From assembly GCA_017397845.1 (NCBI GenBank), contig JAFQHU010000018.1, positions 1 to 64,000 of the forward strand: 64,000 bases of DNA, read 5' to 3'. Numbering within the stretch: position 1 is the first letter of the stretch; each line of letters begins with the position of its first letter. The DNA comes from Clostridia bacterium (GTDB lineage Bacteria > Bacillota > Clostridia > Oscillospirales > Acutalibacteraceae). Below, one piece after another: positions 1 through 8,270 of this stretch. Under the pieces are notes generated by a model that saw only the letters and a list, made by a program, of their open reading frames with translations, was not told where the DNA came from and did no database searches. Made by a program: the position numbers and the translations under genes.

Positions 1-14
1 GAAACTTGTCAAGA

Positions 15-806
15 TTAGTGAACAGATAGAAGAGTGAAAAACTGATTTGGTATAGAATAATTAATGCCGGAATGTAATCTTTCCGAGTTGTAATATAGTT
101 CAATGTAGTTAACAATTGTTAAAGAAGCTTCTTCGAAGGTGAGATGGCTGATATCAGCCATCTCACCTTCGAGCGTTTTCCAAAAGCTCTCTATGGGCTG
201 ATTATCACTTGGTGTTCCTGGTCTTGACATGCTTTTTCTGAATCCATTTTCCTCAATGAGTTGCTTTGTTTTCTTTGCGGTATACTGACAACCCCTGTCA
301 CTATGATATACAGCTTCTGCAGGTCTTTCGGGATTTCGACCTATCGCCATTTTGAATGCATCCTGAACTAATTTCTGTGTCTGATTCTTTGCTATGCTCC
401 AACCTACTATTCGTCTGGTTGCAACATCTATTATTCCACAGACATAAACCTTACTTCTGTTACATTTAAGTTCGGTTATATCTGAACACCACAGATAATT
501 AGCTTCTGTTACATCAAACTTATTCTTAATTAAATTCTCTTCTATATACTGCTGTTCTGTCGTTTTTGGATGTCTTGGCTTGCGTTTTCTTCCACCCTTT
601 GATATCAAGCCATTTTTCTTGAGTATTTTGGCTATTTTATATTCGCTTATGTTTACATTTTTTGCCTGTAATTCCTTGCGAATTCGTATTCTTCCATAAT
701 TCCCTTTATGTTTTTCAAAACAGTTAATGACCTCTTTTTCAAGTTCTTTTTCTTCATTATCCTGTTCTTTGGAAATACGGTAATACTCGCTTCTTGACAC
801 ACCCAA
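15..806 (-). CDS. IS3-family transposase OrfB (DDE integrase core)
   Basis: Catalytic subunit for transposition. An N-terminal HTH_21-like segment (GNYGRIRIRKEL) is followed by an rve integrase core. The first catalytic Asp is in WCSDITEL, the second in VYHSDRGCQY, and the Glu in NQPIESFWKTLE, so the DDE triad is intact. The listed start is a TTG inside the open frame, and the frame continues upstream without a stop to the A7 run at 899-905 in orfA. OrfB is therefore probably made only as an OrfAB fusion by -1 frameshifting, as in other IS3 elements. It looks intact and potentially active. Confidence 0.9.
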   Translation of the reverse strand: MGVSRSEYYRISKEQDNEEKELEKEVINCFEKHKGNYGRIRIRKELQAKNVNISEYKIAKILKKNGLISKGGRKRKPRHPKTTEQQYIEENLIKNKFDVTEANYLWCSDITELKCNRSKVYVCGIIDVATRRIVGWSIAKNQTQKLVQDAFKMAIGRNPERPAEAVYHSDRGCQYTAKKTKQLIEENGFRKSMSRPGTPSDNQPIESFWKTLEGEMADISHLTFEEASLTIVNYIELYYNSERLHSGINYSIPNQFFTLLSVH

Positions 807-859
807 CAGCTTGCATACTTCGCTAGTTTTGTAGTTACTTAATTCCTTTTTTGCGAATT

Positions 860-1162
860 TTACTCGTCTGCCGGGTGTTTCGCAAAGTATGCCGCTGCTT
901 TTTTTAATATTTCGTTCTCTGTTTTTAATCGTTCGTTTTCTTTACGAAGTTTTTTTAGTTCAGCATCTTCTGAACGCAAATATCCCTTTCCTACAAATGC
1001 TTCTTCACCGTAGGTCTGGTAATCATCTATCCATTTGTATAGCATTATATGGTTTATTCCCATTTTCTCTGCCACTACTTTGTGTTTTATCCCTTCTTTA
1101 AGGACTAATTCACATGCTTTAATTTTAAATTCTTTGCTGTAAGTTCTTTTCATTATGAACAC
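860..1162 (-). CDS. IS3-family transposase OrfA (helix-turn-helix)
   Basis: A 100-residue DNA-binding subunit with an HTH_8/transposase_8 fold (YSKEFKIKACELVL, then VAEKMGINHIMLYKWI) and a C-terminal leucine-rich coiled coil (LRKENERLKTENEILKKAA) used for multimerisation in this family. The codons TTA AAA AAA GCA near its end contain the heptamer A AAA AAA (positions 905-899), the classical IS3 slippery site. Slipping by -1 there enters the orfB frame, which stays open through to OrfB. The two upstream Met codons (MFIM) give only minor start ambiguity. Confidence 0.88.
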   Translation of the reverse strand: MFIMKRTYSKEFKIKACELVLKEGIKHKVVAEKMGINHIMLYKWIDDYQTYGEEAFVGKGYLRSEDAELKKLRKENERLKTENEILKKAAAYFAKHPADE

Positions 1163-1306
1163 CTCTTTTTTATTTTATCATTCATTCTTCGATGTGTCCA
1201 CTTTTACTATACAACTTTCAGGGTTTTGTATTTTCATCATTCATCGTCAATTTCGTATATCCCTCTTTCTTTCACAAATACTACTAAAAAACAACGAGGT
1301 GCATAT

Positions 1307-2599
1307 ATGTCTTCTCTATGGCACGAAACAGCCGCTTTACCCTCTTTTCCGACTCTGCACGAAAATATAAAGGCCGATATACTTATCATCGGCGGCGGTT
1401 TGGCGGGATTGCTTACGGCATATCTTCTGAAGGAAAAGGGACTTTCTCCCGTTATATTGGAAAGCGGCAAAATCTGCGGCGGTACCACAGGTAACACCAC
1501 AGCCAAAATAACTTTTCAGCACGGACTCATTTATTCCGACCTTATTAAAAAAGGCGCAGAAACAGCAAAAGCCTATTACGAAGCGAACCGTCAGGCTTTG
1601 GAAAAATACAGGGAGCTTTCGAAAAATATAAAGTGCGACTTTGAAACAAAGGATAATTACATTTACTCCACAGACAGCCGCCAGAAAATCGAAGCTGAGC
1701 TGAATGCTTTACGTATAATCGGGGCAAAGGGCACCTTTGCGGAAAATCTGTCTTTACCCTTTGACACCGTGGGTGCAGTAAAGACCGAAAGTCAGGCACA
1801 GTTTCACCCTCTTCTTTTCGCCTCACATATAGCAAAAGCTCTCCGTATTTACGAAAACAGCCGTGTCATCGAAATGAAAGGCAACACCGCCGTCACCGAA
1901 ACAGGCTCCGTAAAGGCGGAAAATGTCATCGTTACCACCCACTTCCCCTTCATTAACAAGCACGGACTTTATTCCTTAAAGCTTTATCAGCATCGCTCAT
2001 ATGTTATCGCATTGGAAAACGGAGCTGAGCTTGACGGAATGTATCTTGACGAAAAAGAAAACGGCCTTTCCTTCCGCAATTACAGAAACCTGCTCCTTTT
2101 GGGCGGAGGTGACCACCGTACAGGTAAAAAAGGCGGCAATTACACCGAACTCAGACAAAAAGCCAAAGACTTTTATCCGAAAGCGCAGGAGAAATTTCAT
2201 TGGGCAGCACAGGACTGCATGAGTCTCGACTCCATGCCCTACATCGGCTCTTACTCGAAAAGCACCCACAATCTGTACACTCTGACGGGCTTCAACAAAT
2301 GGGGCATGACCGGTGCCATGTCCGGTGCTCTCATTCTTTCCGATCTTCTTTTGGGCAAAACAAACCCTTATGCGGAGTTTTTTTCACCCTCACGCAGTAT
2401 GCTCACCGGGCAAATTTTTCTCAACGGTGCGGAAAGCCTTTTAGGCTATCTTTACCCCACGGTAAAGAGGTGTCCTCACCTTGGCTGTGCCTTAAGATAC
2501 AATAAGGCGGAGCACAGCTGGGACTGTCCCTGTCACGGGTCAAGATTTACAAAAAGCGGCAGAGTGATTAACGGACCGGCAAACGGAAATTTAAAGTGA
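1307..2599 (+). CDS. FAD-dependent oxidoreductase with C-terminal Rieske domain
   Basis: About 430 residues. The N-terminal FAD-binding Rossmann motif is ADILIIGGGLAG, followed by a DAO-type body. The C-terminus carries a Rieske [2Fe-2S] site, CPHLGC then CPCHGS, supplying the two Cys and two His ligands (CxH and CxxH). The family includes cytosolic amine and glycine-oxidase-like enzymes of unknown physiological substrate. I chose the ATG at 1307 because of the upstream CGAGGT site; the frame is open 27 codons further up with no RBS. The protein stops soon after the Rieske loop (GPANGNLK), as is common in this family. It lies just downstream of the IS end, and I see no clear promoter between them. 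Confidence 0.82.
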   Translation: MSSLWHETAALPSFPTLHENIKADILIIGGGLAGLLTAYLLKEKGLSPVILESGKICGGTTGNTTAKITFQHGLIYSDLIKKGAETAKAYYEANRQALEKYRELSKNIKCDFETKDNYIYSTDSRQKIEAELNALRIIGAKGTFAENLSLPFDTVGAVKTESQAQFHPLLFASHIAKALRIYENSRVIEMKGNTAVTETGSVKAENVIVTTHFPFINKHGLYSLKLYQHRSYVIALENGAELDGMYLDEKENGLSFRNYRNLLLLGGGDHRTGKKGGNYTELRQKAKDFYPKAQEKFHWAAQDCMSLDSMPYIGSYSKSTHNLYTLTGFNKWGMTGAMSGALILSDLLLGKTNPYAEFFSPSRSMLTGQIFLNGAESLLGYLYPTVKRCPHLGCALRYNKAEHSWDCPCHGSRFTKSGRVINGPANGNLK

Positions 2600-2611
2600 T
2601 TTCCGCATTAA

Positions 2612-2637
2612 AAAACGGTGGCAGCAGCCACCGTTTT
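2612..2637. terminator. Bidirectional intrinsic terminator
   Basis: An 11-bp perfect stem (AAAACGGTGGC / GCCACCGTTTT) with a 4-base loop sits between the convergent oxidoreductase and symporter genes, with A/T runs on both sides. Confidence 0.85.
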
Positions 2638-2638
2638 A

Positions 2639-4141
2639 TTATTCTTCGTCATAGCCCTTTGCCGTGGCTGTTTCAAAGATTTTAATAACCTCTTCACCGG
2701 GAGCCTTATCAAGTAAGCTGACAATAACGCAGGCTAAAAGACCAACGATAAAGCCGGGAAGAATTTCATAAATACCTGTGGACTTGGTAAGGAAAATGAG
2801 CCACAGTACATCCGTAACCGCACCGCATACAACACCTGCGATAGCACCCTTATAGGTAATTCTCTTCCAGAAAAGAGAAAGAATAATAACGGGACCGAAG
2901 GCCGCACCGAAGCCGCCCCATGCATTTTCAACCATACTCATAATGGCCTGTGCACCGCTGCCCTTACTGGAAGCGATGAAGTAAGCAACCACGGAAACAA
3001 GAATAACAACCAATCTGCCCACCCAGAGAGTTTCCTTATCGGAAGCATTCTTTCTGAAAACAGGTTTGTATATATCACTTGTAAAGGATGATGAAGCAAC
3101 CAGAAGCTGTGAATCGGCAGTACTCATAGCGGCGGCAACGATAGCCGACAGAAGAAGACCTGCGATAAAGCCGGGGAAAAGATCGCCCACCAATTCAATG
3201 AATATGTTTGCCTGTTTACCCTGTGCCACAAGCTCTGCGCCCATAAGCATTCTGCCCATAATGGCTATGGCTATGGCGGCACCGAGAGAGAGGATAACCC
3301 AGATGATAGCCACGGTGGATGAGGTCTTAATCATAGAAGCCTTTTTAATAGACATAAATCTTACTAAAATGTGAGGCATACCGAAATAACCGAGACCCCA
3401 GGCAAGACCCGAAATAATATCCTGGGGAGCCGCATCAAAGGGATTTGTGCCGAAGGTGTTCATCACACCGTCTGTACCCATAAAGTTAAGTGCTTCCGCA
3501 TTAAGCTCCTTTGTGGCAAGAATAACGAAGGGAACCGCTAAAAGTGCCACGAGCATCATAAGACCCTGGAAAAAGTCTGTCCAGCAAACAGCCTTGAAGC
3601 CGCCTGAGAAGGTATAAGCGATGATAATAAGTGCAAAAACCAAAAGTGCCATGCTTTCCTTGCCCTCAAACTGGGGAACAACACTTGTCAGAACCGTAGC
3701 ACCCGCAACAAAGCTTGATGCCACATAAACGGTGAAAAACACCAAGAAAACCACAGCACAGATTATCTGAAGTGCGGGACTTGTGGCGGCGAAACGGTTA
3801 GTGAGATATTGGGGAAGGGTTATGGAATCGTTGGCGGCTTTAGAAAAATTACGCAGTCTCTTTGCCACAAAAATCCAGTTTGCTATGGTGCCGAGGGCAA
3901 GACCTATGCCTATCCACACCTGACCCATACCGAAAGCCAGAATACTGCCGGGGAAGCCCATAAGAAGCCAGCCGCTCATATCCGACGCCTGCGCGCTCAT
4001 AGCCGTTACCCACGGCCCCATGGAACGGCCTCCGAGGAAATATTCTTCTTCACCTGCGCCCTTGCTGCGTAACATAAAAAACACACCAATGCCCAGGACA
4101 ACAACAAAATAAAGAATAAATGCTGCTAATTGTGATGTCAT
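2639..4141 (-). CDS. putP: Sodium/proline symporter (SSS family)
   Basis: A 500-residue polytopic membrane protein of the sodium:solute symporter family. It is hydrophobic throughout with about a dozen helices, and begins TSQLAAFILYFVVVLGIGVF. PutP-like signatures are FLGGRSMGPWVTAMSAQASDMSGW near residue 40 and AYTFSGGFKAVCWTDFFQG near residue 180, and the length fits PutP. The start is supported by GGGAGATG upstream. It is a single-gene unit with its own strong promoter (4184-4212) and a palindrome at the predicted transcription start. Na+-coupled proline uptake is the likely role; another small solute is possible. Confidence 0.85.
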   Translation of the reverse strand: MTSQLAAFILYFVVVLGIGVFFMLRSKGAGEEEYFLGGRSMGPWVTAMSAQASDMSGWLLMGFPGSILAFGMGQVWIGIGLALGTIANWIFVAKRLRNFSKAANDSITLPQYLTNRFAATSPALQIICAVVFLVFFTVYVASSFVAGATVLTSVVPQFEGKESMALLVFALIIIAYTFSGGFKAVCWTDFFQGLMMLVALLAVPFVILATKELNAEALNFMGTDGVMNTFGTNPFDAAPQDIISGLAWGLGYFGMPHILVRFMSIKKASMIKTSSTVAIIWVILSLGAAIAIAIMGRMLMGAELVAQGKQANIFIELVGDLFPGFIAGLLLSAIVAAAMSTADSQLLVASSSFTSDIYKPVFRKNASDKETLWVGRLVVILVSVVAYFIASSKGSGAQAIMSMVENAWGGFGAAFGPVIILSLFWKRITYKGAIAGVVCGAVTDVLWLIFLTKSTGIYEILPGFIVGLLACVIVSLLDKAPGEEVIKIFETATAKGYDEE

Positions 4142-4157
4142 TTTTTCATCTCCCTTT

Positions 4158-4181
4158 CTTTATCGTAGTAAAGCGATAAAG
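4158..4181. promoter_or_regulatory. Palindrome at the putP transcription start (possible operator)
   Basis: Perfect 8-bp arms CTTTATCG and CGATAAAG are separated by 8 bases. They span the predicted start of the putP transcript, between the -10 box and the ribosome binding site. This could be a repressor site or a 5'-UTR hairpin; no regulator is encoded next to it. Confidence 0.5.
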
Positions 4182-4183
4182 AG

Positions 4184-4212
4184 ATAATATCATAAGTTAT
4201 TCGATATGTCAA
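4184..4212 (-). promoter_or_regulatory. putP promoter
   Basis: Minus-strand -35 TTGACA (4207-4212), 17-bp spacer, -10 TATTAT (4184-4189). This is a near-consensus housekeeping promoter. Confidence 0.75.
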
Positions 4213-4412
4213 CCTAAAACGGAAGATTATTTGCGTGATTTTTACGAAAAAACAGATAATCTGTGTTCACAAACATGATTTGGCGTTCACTGCACGCCGT
4301 GACCCTATGGGATAGCCGACTGCAAAATATAAGGACTCAGCGTGTATCAAAACCTCCATCAACCGTAAAACACGGCTGAATAGGTACATCTCACACTACG
4401 GTTTATATTTTT
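4213..4412. other. Intergenic stretch with long-range complementary arms (possible structured RNA)
   Basis: No ORF is convincing here. Complementary arms are present: CACGC 4293-4297 with GCGTG 4340-4344, AACCGTA 4361-4367 with TACGGTT 4397-4403, and an alternative GGCGT/ACGCC hairpin at 4282-4298. I do not recognise a riboswitch or ncRNA family, and the direction of any transcript is unknown. Confidence 0.3.
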
Positions 4413-4416
4413 TGCA

Positions 4417-4445
4417 ATAAAAAAAGGCGAGGCGGATAATATCCG
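4417..4445 (-). terminator. Terminator of the first LRR gene
   Basis: On the minus strand, GGCGGATA/TATCCGCC forms a stem just downstream of the stop codon at 4459, followed by TCGCC and a T7 run. Confidence 0.7.
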
Positions 4446-4458
4446 CCCCTACCGAAAA

Positions 4459-7400
4459 TTATTTAACCTTTACACTCTTTACCGAGCTGTATGCGCCGTA
4501 GATTTTCTTACCGCTTACTGTCTTATATGCTCTGACCTTTACATAATACTTTTTGCCCTTTTTGAGTTTTTTGATGGTAGTTTTTGTAGTCTTGGCATTT
4601 TTTATTGTAACGGTTTTGGTGGTCTTTTTGGTAAATTTATTTGAGGTTGAATATACTACCTCGTAGCCTGTGGCACCGCTGACCTTTTTCCATACAGGAG
4701 TAAGAATTTTTGACTTTTTTGATCTTAAATCACTCACTGTTACCTTTTCGGGTGCAGTTGATGTAGACAGAACTGAGCTGTATGAACCTTTATTCGTACC
4801 TGCTATAGCTCTTACTTTAATCTTATAATTAGTAGCTTTCTTAAGTTTTTTTATAGTAATATTGTTTTTCGAGCTTGTAGTCTTTGACCATTTTTTACCG
4901 TTGGTGCTATAATATATTTCATATTTTTCTGCACCCTCCACCTTTGACCAAGAGACTTTAATTGATGTAGCAGACGGTGTAGACTTAATTCCGCTAACCT
5001 TAGAAAGAGAAAGTCTTTTAATGGTTTCTGTTTTCAAAACAGTCTTACAATAAATACATTTGTAGGTTTTTGTGCCGGATGCCTTATAATTGGCTGCCTT
5101 GGTCACTGTGCCTTTATCTAATGAATGTGATTTCTTTGAAATTGCGGTCTGTTTTTTGATTACAGTGTTACATACAGAACAGTGTGAACCTTCCGTAAGA
5201 CCTGTTTTTGCGCAGGTAGCAGACACAGCCTTATCCTTTACCTCTTTATGTCCCTTTGCTTTTATTGTTTCAGTATACCTTTCTCCGCAGGAGCAGATAA
5301 ATACTTTTGTACCCGTTGATGTGCAGGTAGGCTGTTTTGTGATTTCAGATTCATATGAATGTTCATGGTTGCTGTCTATATCACCGTCTGTACAGTGAAT
5401 AACAGCATTATATAAAGCATCGTTATAAACTTCTATTTCTATTTCCTTCCATTGAGCTTTTGTTGCTCCGTAATAAACATCGCTAAGACTATCACAATCG
5501 GAGAAGGCATGGTCTTCTATAACGGTTACCGTAGAAGGAATAGTTACACTTTTCAGGTTATCACAGTGAGCAAATGTATATTCTTTGATAGTGTTAACAC
5601 CCTCGGGAATAACTATGCTTTGAAGATTATCACAGGAATAAAAAGCATTTGCGCCTATGCTTTCCACACTGTCAGGTATTACTACACTTTTAATGCTTTT
5701 GCAACCATCAAAAGCAAATCTGCCTATACTTGTAATTCCGTCAGGTATGATAAGTTCAGTGACTATGATTCCATCAAGATACAAATCAGCTTTTTCGTTC
5801 ATCGGGTTTGACCAATATCCATCGAAAACAATGTTACACCATGATGTCAAATCATTTATATATACACTTTTCAGGTTATCACAACAATCAAAAGCGCCAT
5901 GTCCTATACTCTCAACAGATTTTGGGATAACCACGCTTGTTATATTTCCACACTCATAAAAGGCTTCCTCTCCTATATTCTCTATTCCTTCATTAAACGC
6001 TACCGTTGTAACCTTATCACAGCAGTAAAAAGCCTGTCTGCCAATACTTTTTAAGCTTTCTGGAAATACTACACTTGTAATAGCAGAACACTCATAAAAA
6101 GTAGTTTCGGCTATTTCTGTTACACCCTCAGGAATAATAAGCTCCGTAACAAGCTGTCCGTTTAAATATAAGTCACCGCCATTACAAAGAGGATTACAGT
6201 TAAATCCCTCGAAATCCATCTTACACCATGAGGCAATATCTTCCACGGAAATACATACAAGTTGCGTACACCCTTTAAATGCATCCTCACCTATCGATTC
6301 CACCTTTTCAGGAATTGTAATTTCGGTAAGAACGATACAGTTCTTAAAAGCATTTTTACCTATAGTTTTTACATTTTTTCCTATCGTTACAGACTTTAAA
6401 TTTGAGTTTTCATAAAATGCTCTGGAGCCTATATCTATTATACCTTTACCTATAGTAACGCTATGCAGTGTTCTGCAGTAACAGAATGCTTCACCGATAT
6501 TAATAACACTGTCCGGAATGACAATGTCTAACGGATTTTCACAGTCCTTAAAAGCCCAGTCAGCAATAACTCTTGTATCTTCCTTTATTTCACATTCCGT
6601 TACATCCTCTTTAACTTTGATAAGGCAATTATCAATATACAATACACCGTCTTCCCAATTATCCTCGTTTGCCATATAATTCGTACCGGAAAAGGCATCA
6701 GAGCCTATCTGCATGACACTGTCAGGAATAACAATATTGGAAAGGCAATTGCCGTAAAAAGCCATGTCGCCTATCGTTACCACGCCGTCGGGAATTATTA
6801 CACTCGTTATATTACACATATCAAAGGTGCTTCCGGGTATTTCTGTAACACCTTTTCCTATTATCACAGCTTCAAGACTTCTACAATAATCAAACACTGC
6901 ATTTCCGAGATATGTTACACTGTCAGGTATTTTTATTCCTTGCAGACTGCGACAGGATTCGAATGCATAAGAGCCTATGGTTTTTAATCCGTCCGGAAGC
7001 TCCAATTCTCTTAAATTACTATTGCTCATAAAAGCCATAGCCGAAATTACCTTTGTTCCGCTTTTGATTTCATAGGTTTCTTTACTGCCTCTCGTCTGAA
7101 GAAGGCAATAATCTAAATATAAAACATCATTTTTCCAGTTATCTTCATTTTTCAAATATGCTGTTCCCTCAAAAGCAAAACCACCAACATAATTTATGCC
7201 GTCAGCAATTTCTACACTTTCAAGGCTTTCACAACTTAAAAATGCATTCTCACCTATAGATGTCACACTTTCAGGGATTGTTATACGCTTAAGACTGCGA
7301 CACCCTTCAAACATCATTACAGGTATCTTAGTAACTCCGTTAGAAATTTCTACATTTACCAGACTGCTACAGTCCGACAAAACCTCATCTTCTATGGTTT

Positions 7401-7845
7401 TCACACTACCCGGAATGTTAATTTCCGTAAGCTTACTGCACTCCTGAAATGCTGCAGCGCCTATTTCTGTAACACTGTCAGGAATATTAATTTTTTTCAG
7501 TTCCGAACAACAGGCGAAGGCCTCATTATCTATACACTTAACCCCGTACGGTATCACAACCTCCGTAACAGTATGGTTATATCTGAACGCACCGTGATAT
7601 ATAGATGTTACAGGATAACCCTCATATTCTGCAGGTATAACAACCTTTCCGCCTTCACCGTTATATTCTCGGAGTCTTGCTTCATCATTGATAACCTCAT
7701 AGATAAACTCTTCTTCCTCCTCTTCTGTTGCCATTGCCGTAATCACCGGCAAAGACGAATCATTAAAACCTAATGCTGACATTATAGAAAATAATGCTAC
7801 AATCATAGTATATACAAGCACCAGTTTTTTTAAAGTTTTTTTCAT
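4459..7845 (-). CDS. BspA-like leucine-rich repeat surface protein with Fn3 domains (LRR1)
   Basis: A 1128-residue secreted protein. It has a signal peptide (MKKTLKKLVLVYTMIVALFS) and then about 26 LRR_5 repeats of the pattern IPxSVxxIGxxAFxxC, over roughly residues 65-800. An end-cap follows (YYGATKAQWKEI...AVIHC), then a His/Cys-rich linker with HEHSYESEITKQPTC- and CSCGERY-like units, and two fibronectin type III domains ending SVKSVKVK. BspA-type LRRs are associated with adhesion or protein binding outside the cell; that role here is inference. There is no LPxTG motif, so how it is retained is unclear. It is transcribed divergently from a small XRE regulator, and its promoter spacer is filled by an inverted repeat. 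Confidence 0.85.
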   Translation of the reverse strand: MKKTLKKLVLVYTMIVALFSIMSALGFNDSSLPVITAMATEEEEEEFIYEVINDEARLREYNGEGGKVVIPAEYEGYPVTSIYHGAFRYNHTVTEVVIPYGVKCIDNEAFACCSELKKINIPDSVTEIGAAAFQECSKLTEINIPGSVKTIEDEVLSDCSSLVNVEISNGVTKIPVMMFEGCRSLKRITIPESVTSIGENAFLSCESLESVEIADGINYVGGFAFEGTAYLKNEDNWKNDVLYLDYCLLQTRGSKETYEIKSGTKVISAMAFMSNSNLRELELPDGLKTIGSYAFESCRSLQGIKIPDSVTYLGNAVFDYCRSLEAVIIGKGVTEIPGSTFDMCNITSVIIPDGVVTIGDMAFYGNCLSNIVIPDSVMQIGSDAFSGTNYMANEDNWEDGVLYIDNCLIKVKEDVTECEIKEDTRVIADWAFKDCENPLDIVIPDSVINIGEAFCYCRTLHSVTIGKGIIDIGSRAFYENSNLKSVTIGKNVKTIGKNAFKNCIVLTEITIPEKVESIGEDAFKGCTQLVCISVEDIASWCKMDFEGFNCNPLCNGGDLYLNGQLVTELIIPEGVTEIAETTFYECSAITSVVFPESLKSIGRQAFYCCDKVTTVAFNEGIENIGEEAFYECGNITSVVIPKSVESIGHGAFDCCDNLKSVYINDLTSWCNIVFDGYWSNPMNEKADLYLDGIIVTELIIPDGITSIGRFAFDGCKSIKSVVIPDSVESIGANAFYSCDNLQSIVIPEGVNTIKEYTFAHCDNLKSVTIPSTVTVIEDHAFSDCDSLSDVYYGATKAQWKEIEIEVYNDALYNAVIHCTDGDIDSNHEHSYESEITKQPTCTSTGTKVFICSCGERYTETIKAKGHKEVKDKAVSATCAKTGLTEGSHCSVCNTVIKKQTAISKKSHSLDKGTVTKAANYKASGTKTYKCIYCKTVLKTETIKRLSLSKVSGIKSTPSATSIKVSWSKVEGAEKYEIYYSTNGKKWSKTTSSKNNITIKKLKKATNYKIKVRAIAGTNKGSYSSVLSTSTAPEKVTVSDLRSKKSKILTPVWKKVSGATGYEVVYSTSNKFTKKTTKTVTIKNAKTTKTTIKKLKKGKKYYVKVRAYKTVSGKKIYGAYSSVKSVKVK

Positions 7846-7907
7846 TCAAAATCATCTCCTTAACATTTTCTATCAGAAAAAATTATATTTTTCTCACTGA
7901 CAAAATC

Positions 7908-7936
7908 ATTTTAGCGGATTTTCCGCTAAAAGTCAA
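7908..7936 (-). promoter_or_regulatory. Promoter of LRR1
   Basis: Minus-strand -35 TTGACT (7931-7936), 17-bp spacer, -10 TAAAAT (7908-7913). The spacer is almost entirely the palindromic operator, so a bound repressor would block RNA polymerase. Confidence 0.75.
7912..7928. promoter_or_regulatory. Operator 1 of the XRE1/LRR1 pair
   Basis: TAGCGGATTTTCCGCTA is the core of a 23-bp inverted repeat (7909-7931) with perfect 10-bp arms and a 3-bp centre. It lies between the -35 and -10 of LRR1. Confidence 0.7.
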
Positions 7937-7953
7937 TAGCGAATTATCCGCTA
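7937..7953. promoter_or_regulatory. Operator 2 of the XRE1/LRR1 pair
   Basis: TAGCGAATTATCCGCTA is a second copy of the same TAGCG/CGCTA palindrome, centred 25 bp from the first. It lies just upstream of a TATAAT (7957-7962) that probably serves the XRE gene, whose -35 is poor. Confidence 0.65.
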
Positions 7954-7995
7954 AAATATAATTTTAAGCACAATAATAAATTATGGGGTGGTTAT

Positions 7996-8211
7996 GTGCT
8001 TTATAAAAGAATAAGAGATTTAAGAGAAGATAAAGACCTTACTCAAAGTCAGATGGGCGAAATTCTTTCCTGTAGCCAGAGAGTATACAGCAACTATGAA
8101 AGAGGCGAGCTCGACATTCCCACAGAAATCCTCATAAAATTAGCTTCATTCCATAACACAAGTGTAGACTACATTCTAAACCGCACAGATAAAACCGAGC
8201 CTTACGATTAA
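7996..8211 (+). CDS. XRE-family transcriptional regulator (XRE1), divergent to LRR1
   Basis: A 71-residue single HTH_3 domain. MLYKRIRDLREDKDLTQSQMG is followed by the recognition-helix region SCSQRVYSNYERG and ends SVDYILNRTDK. There is no effector domain, as in small Cro/CI-like repressors. The start is GTG at 7996 after GGGGTGG; the ATG at 7994 is in another frame and stops at once. It probably represses LRR1 and itself through the two TAGCG palindromes in the shared intergenic region. That target assignment is inference from position. Confidence 0.85.
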   Translation: MLYKRIRDLREDKDLTQSQMGEILSCSQRVYSNYERGELDIPTEILIKLASFHNTSVDYILNRTDKTEPYD

Positions 8212-8219
8212 TCTTGCCT

Positions 8220-8253
8220 AAACACAAAACTCCCGACTTTTACATCGGGAGTT
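8220..8253. terminator. Bidirectional terminator, copy A of a 34-nt repeat
   Basis: The hairpin AACTCCCGA / TCGGGAGTT lies between the convergent XRE1 and sialidase-like genes. The whole 34-nt unit recurs at 11688-11721 with a single mismatch. Confidence 0.75.
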
Positions 8254-8270
8254 GATTGTTTATATATACC

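Larger units (their letters stand above)
1..1220 (-). mobile_element. IS3-family insertion sequence, nearly complete
   Basis: Two minus-strand ORFs (HTH OrfA, rve/DDE OrfB) lie between imperfect terminal inverted repeats. Reading inward, the left end begins GAAACTTGT at base 1 and the right end, on the minus strand from base 1220, begins TGAAAGTTGT; the match continues for about 25 bases with one gap. IS3-family ends usually start with TG, so the true left end is probably one base before the window. The target duplication cannot be checked because the left flank is missing. The element ends 86 bases before the start codon of the next gene. Confidence 0.85.

Noticed and set aside
1..1220. Part of a larger prophage or conjugative element because of IS, TraX and XRE genes
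   Set aside because: No integrase, relaxase, capsid or replication genes are present; TraX is a chromosomal homologue and the flanking genes are housekeeping.
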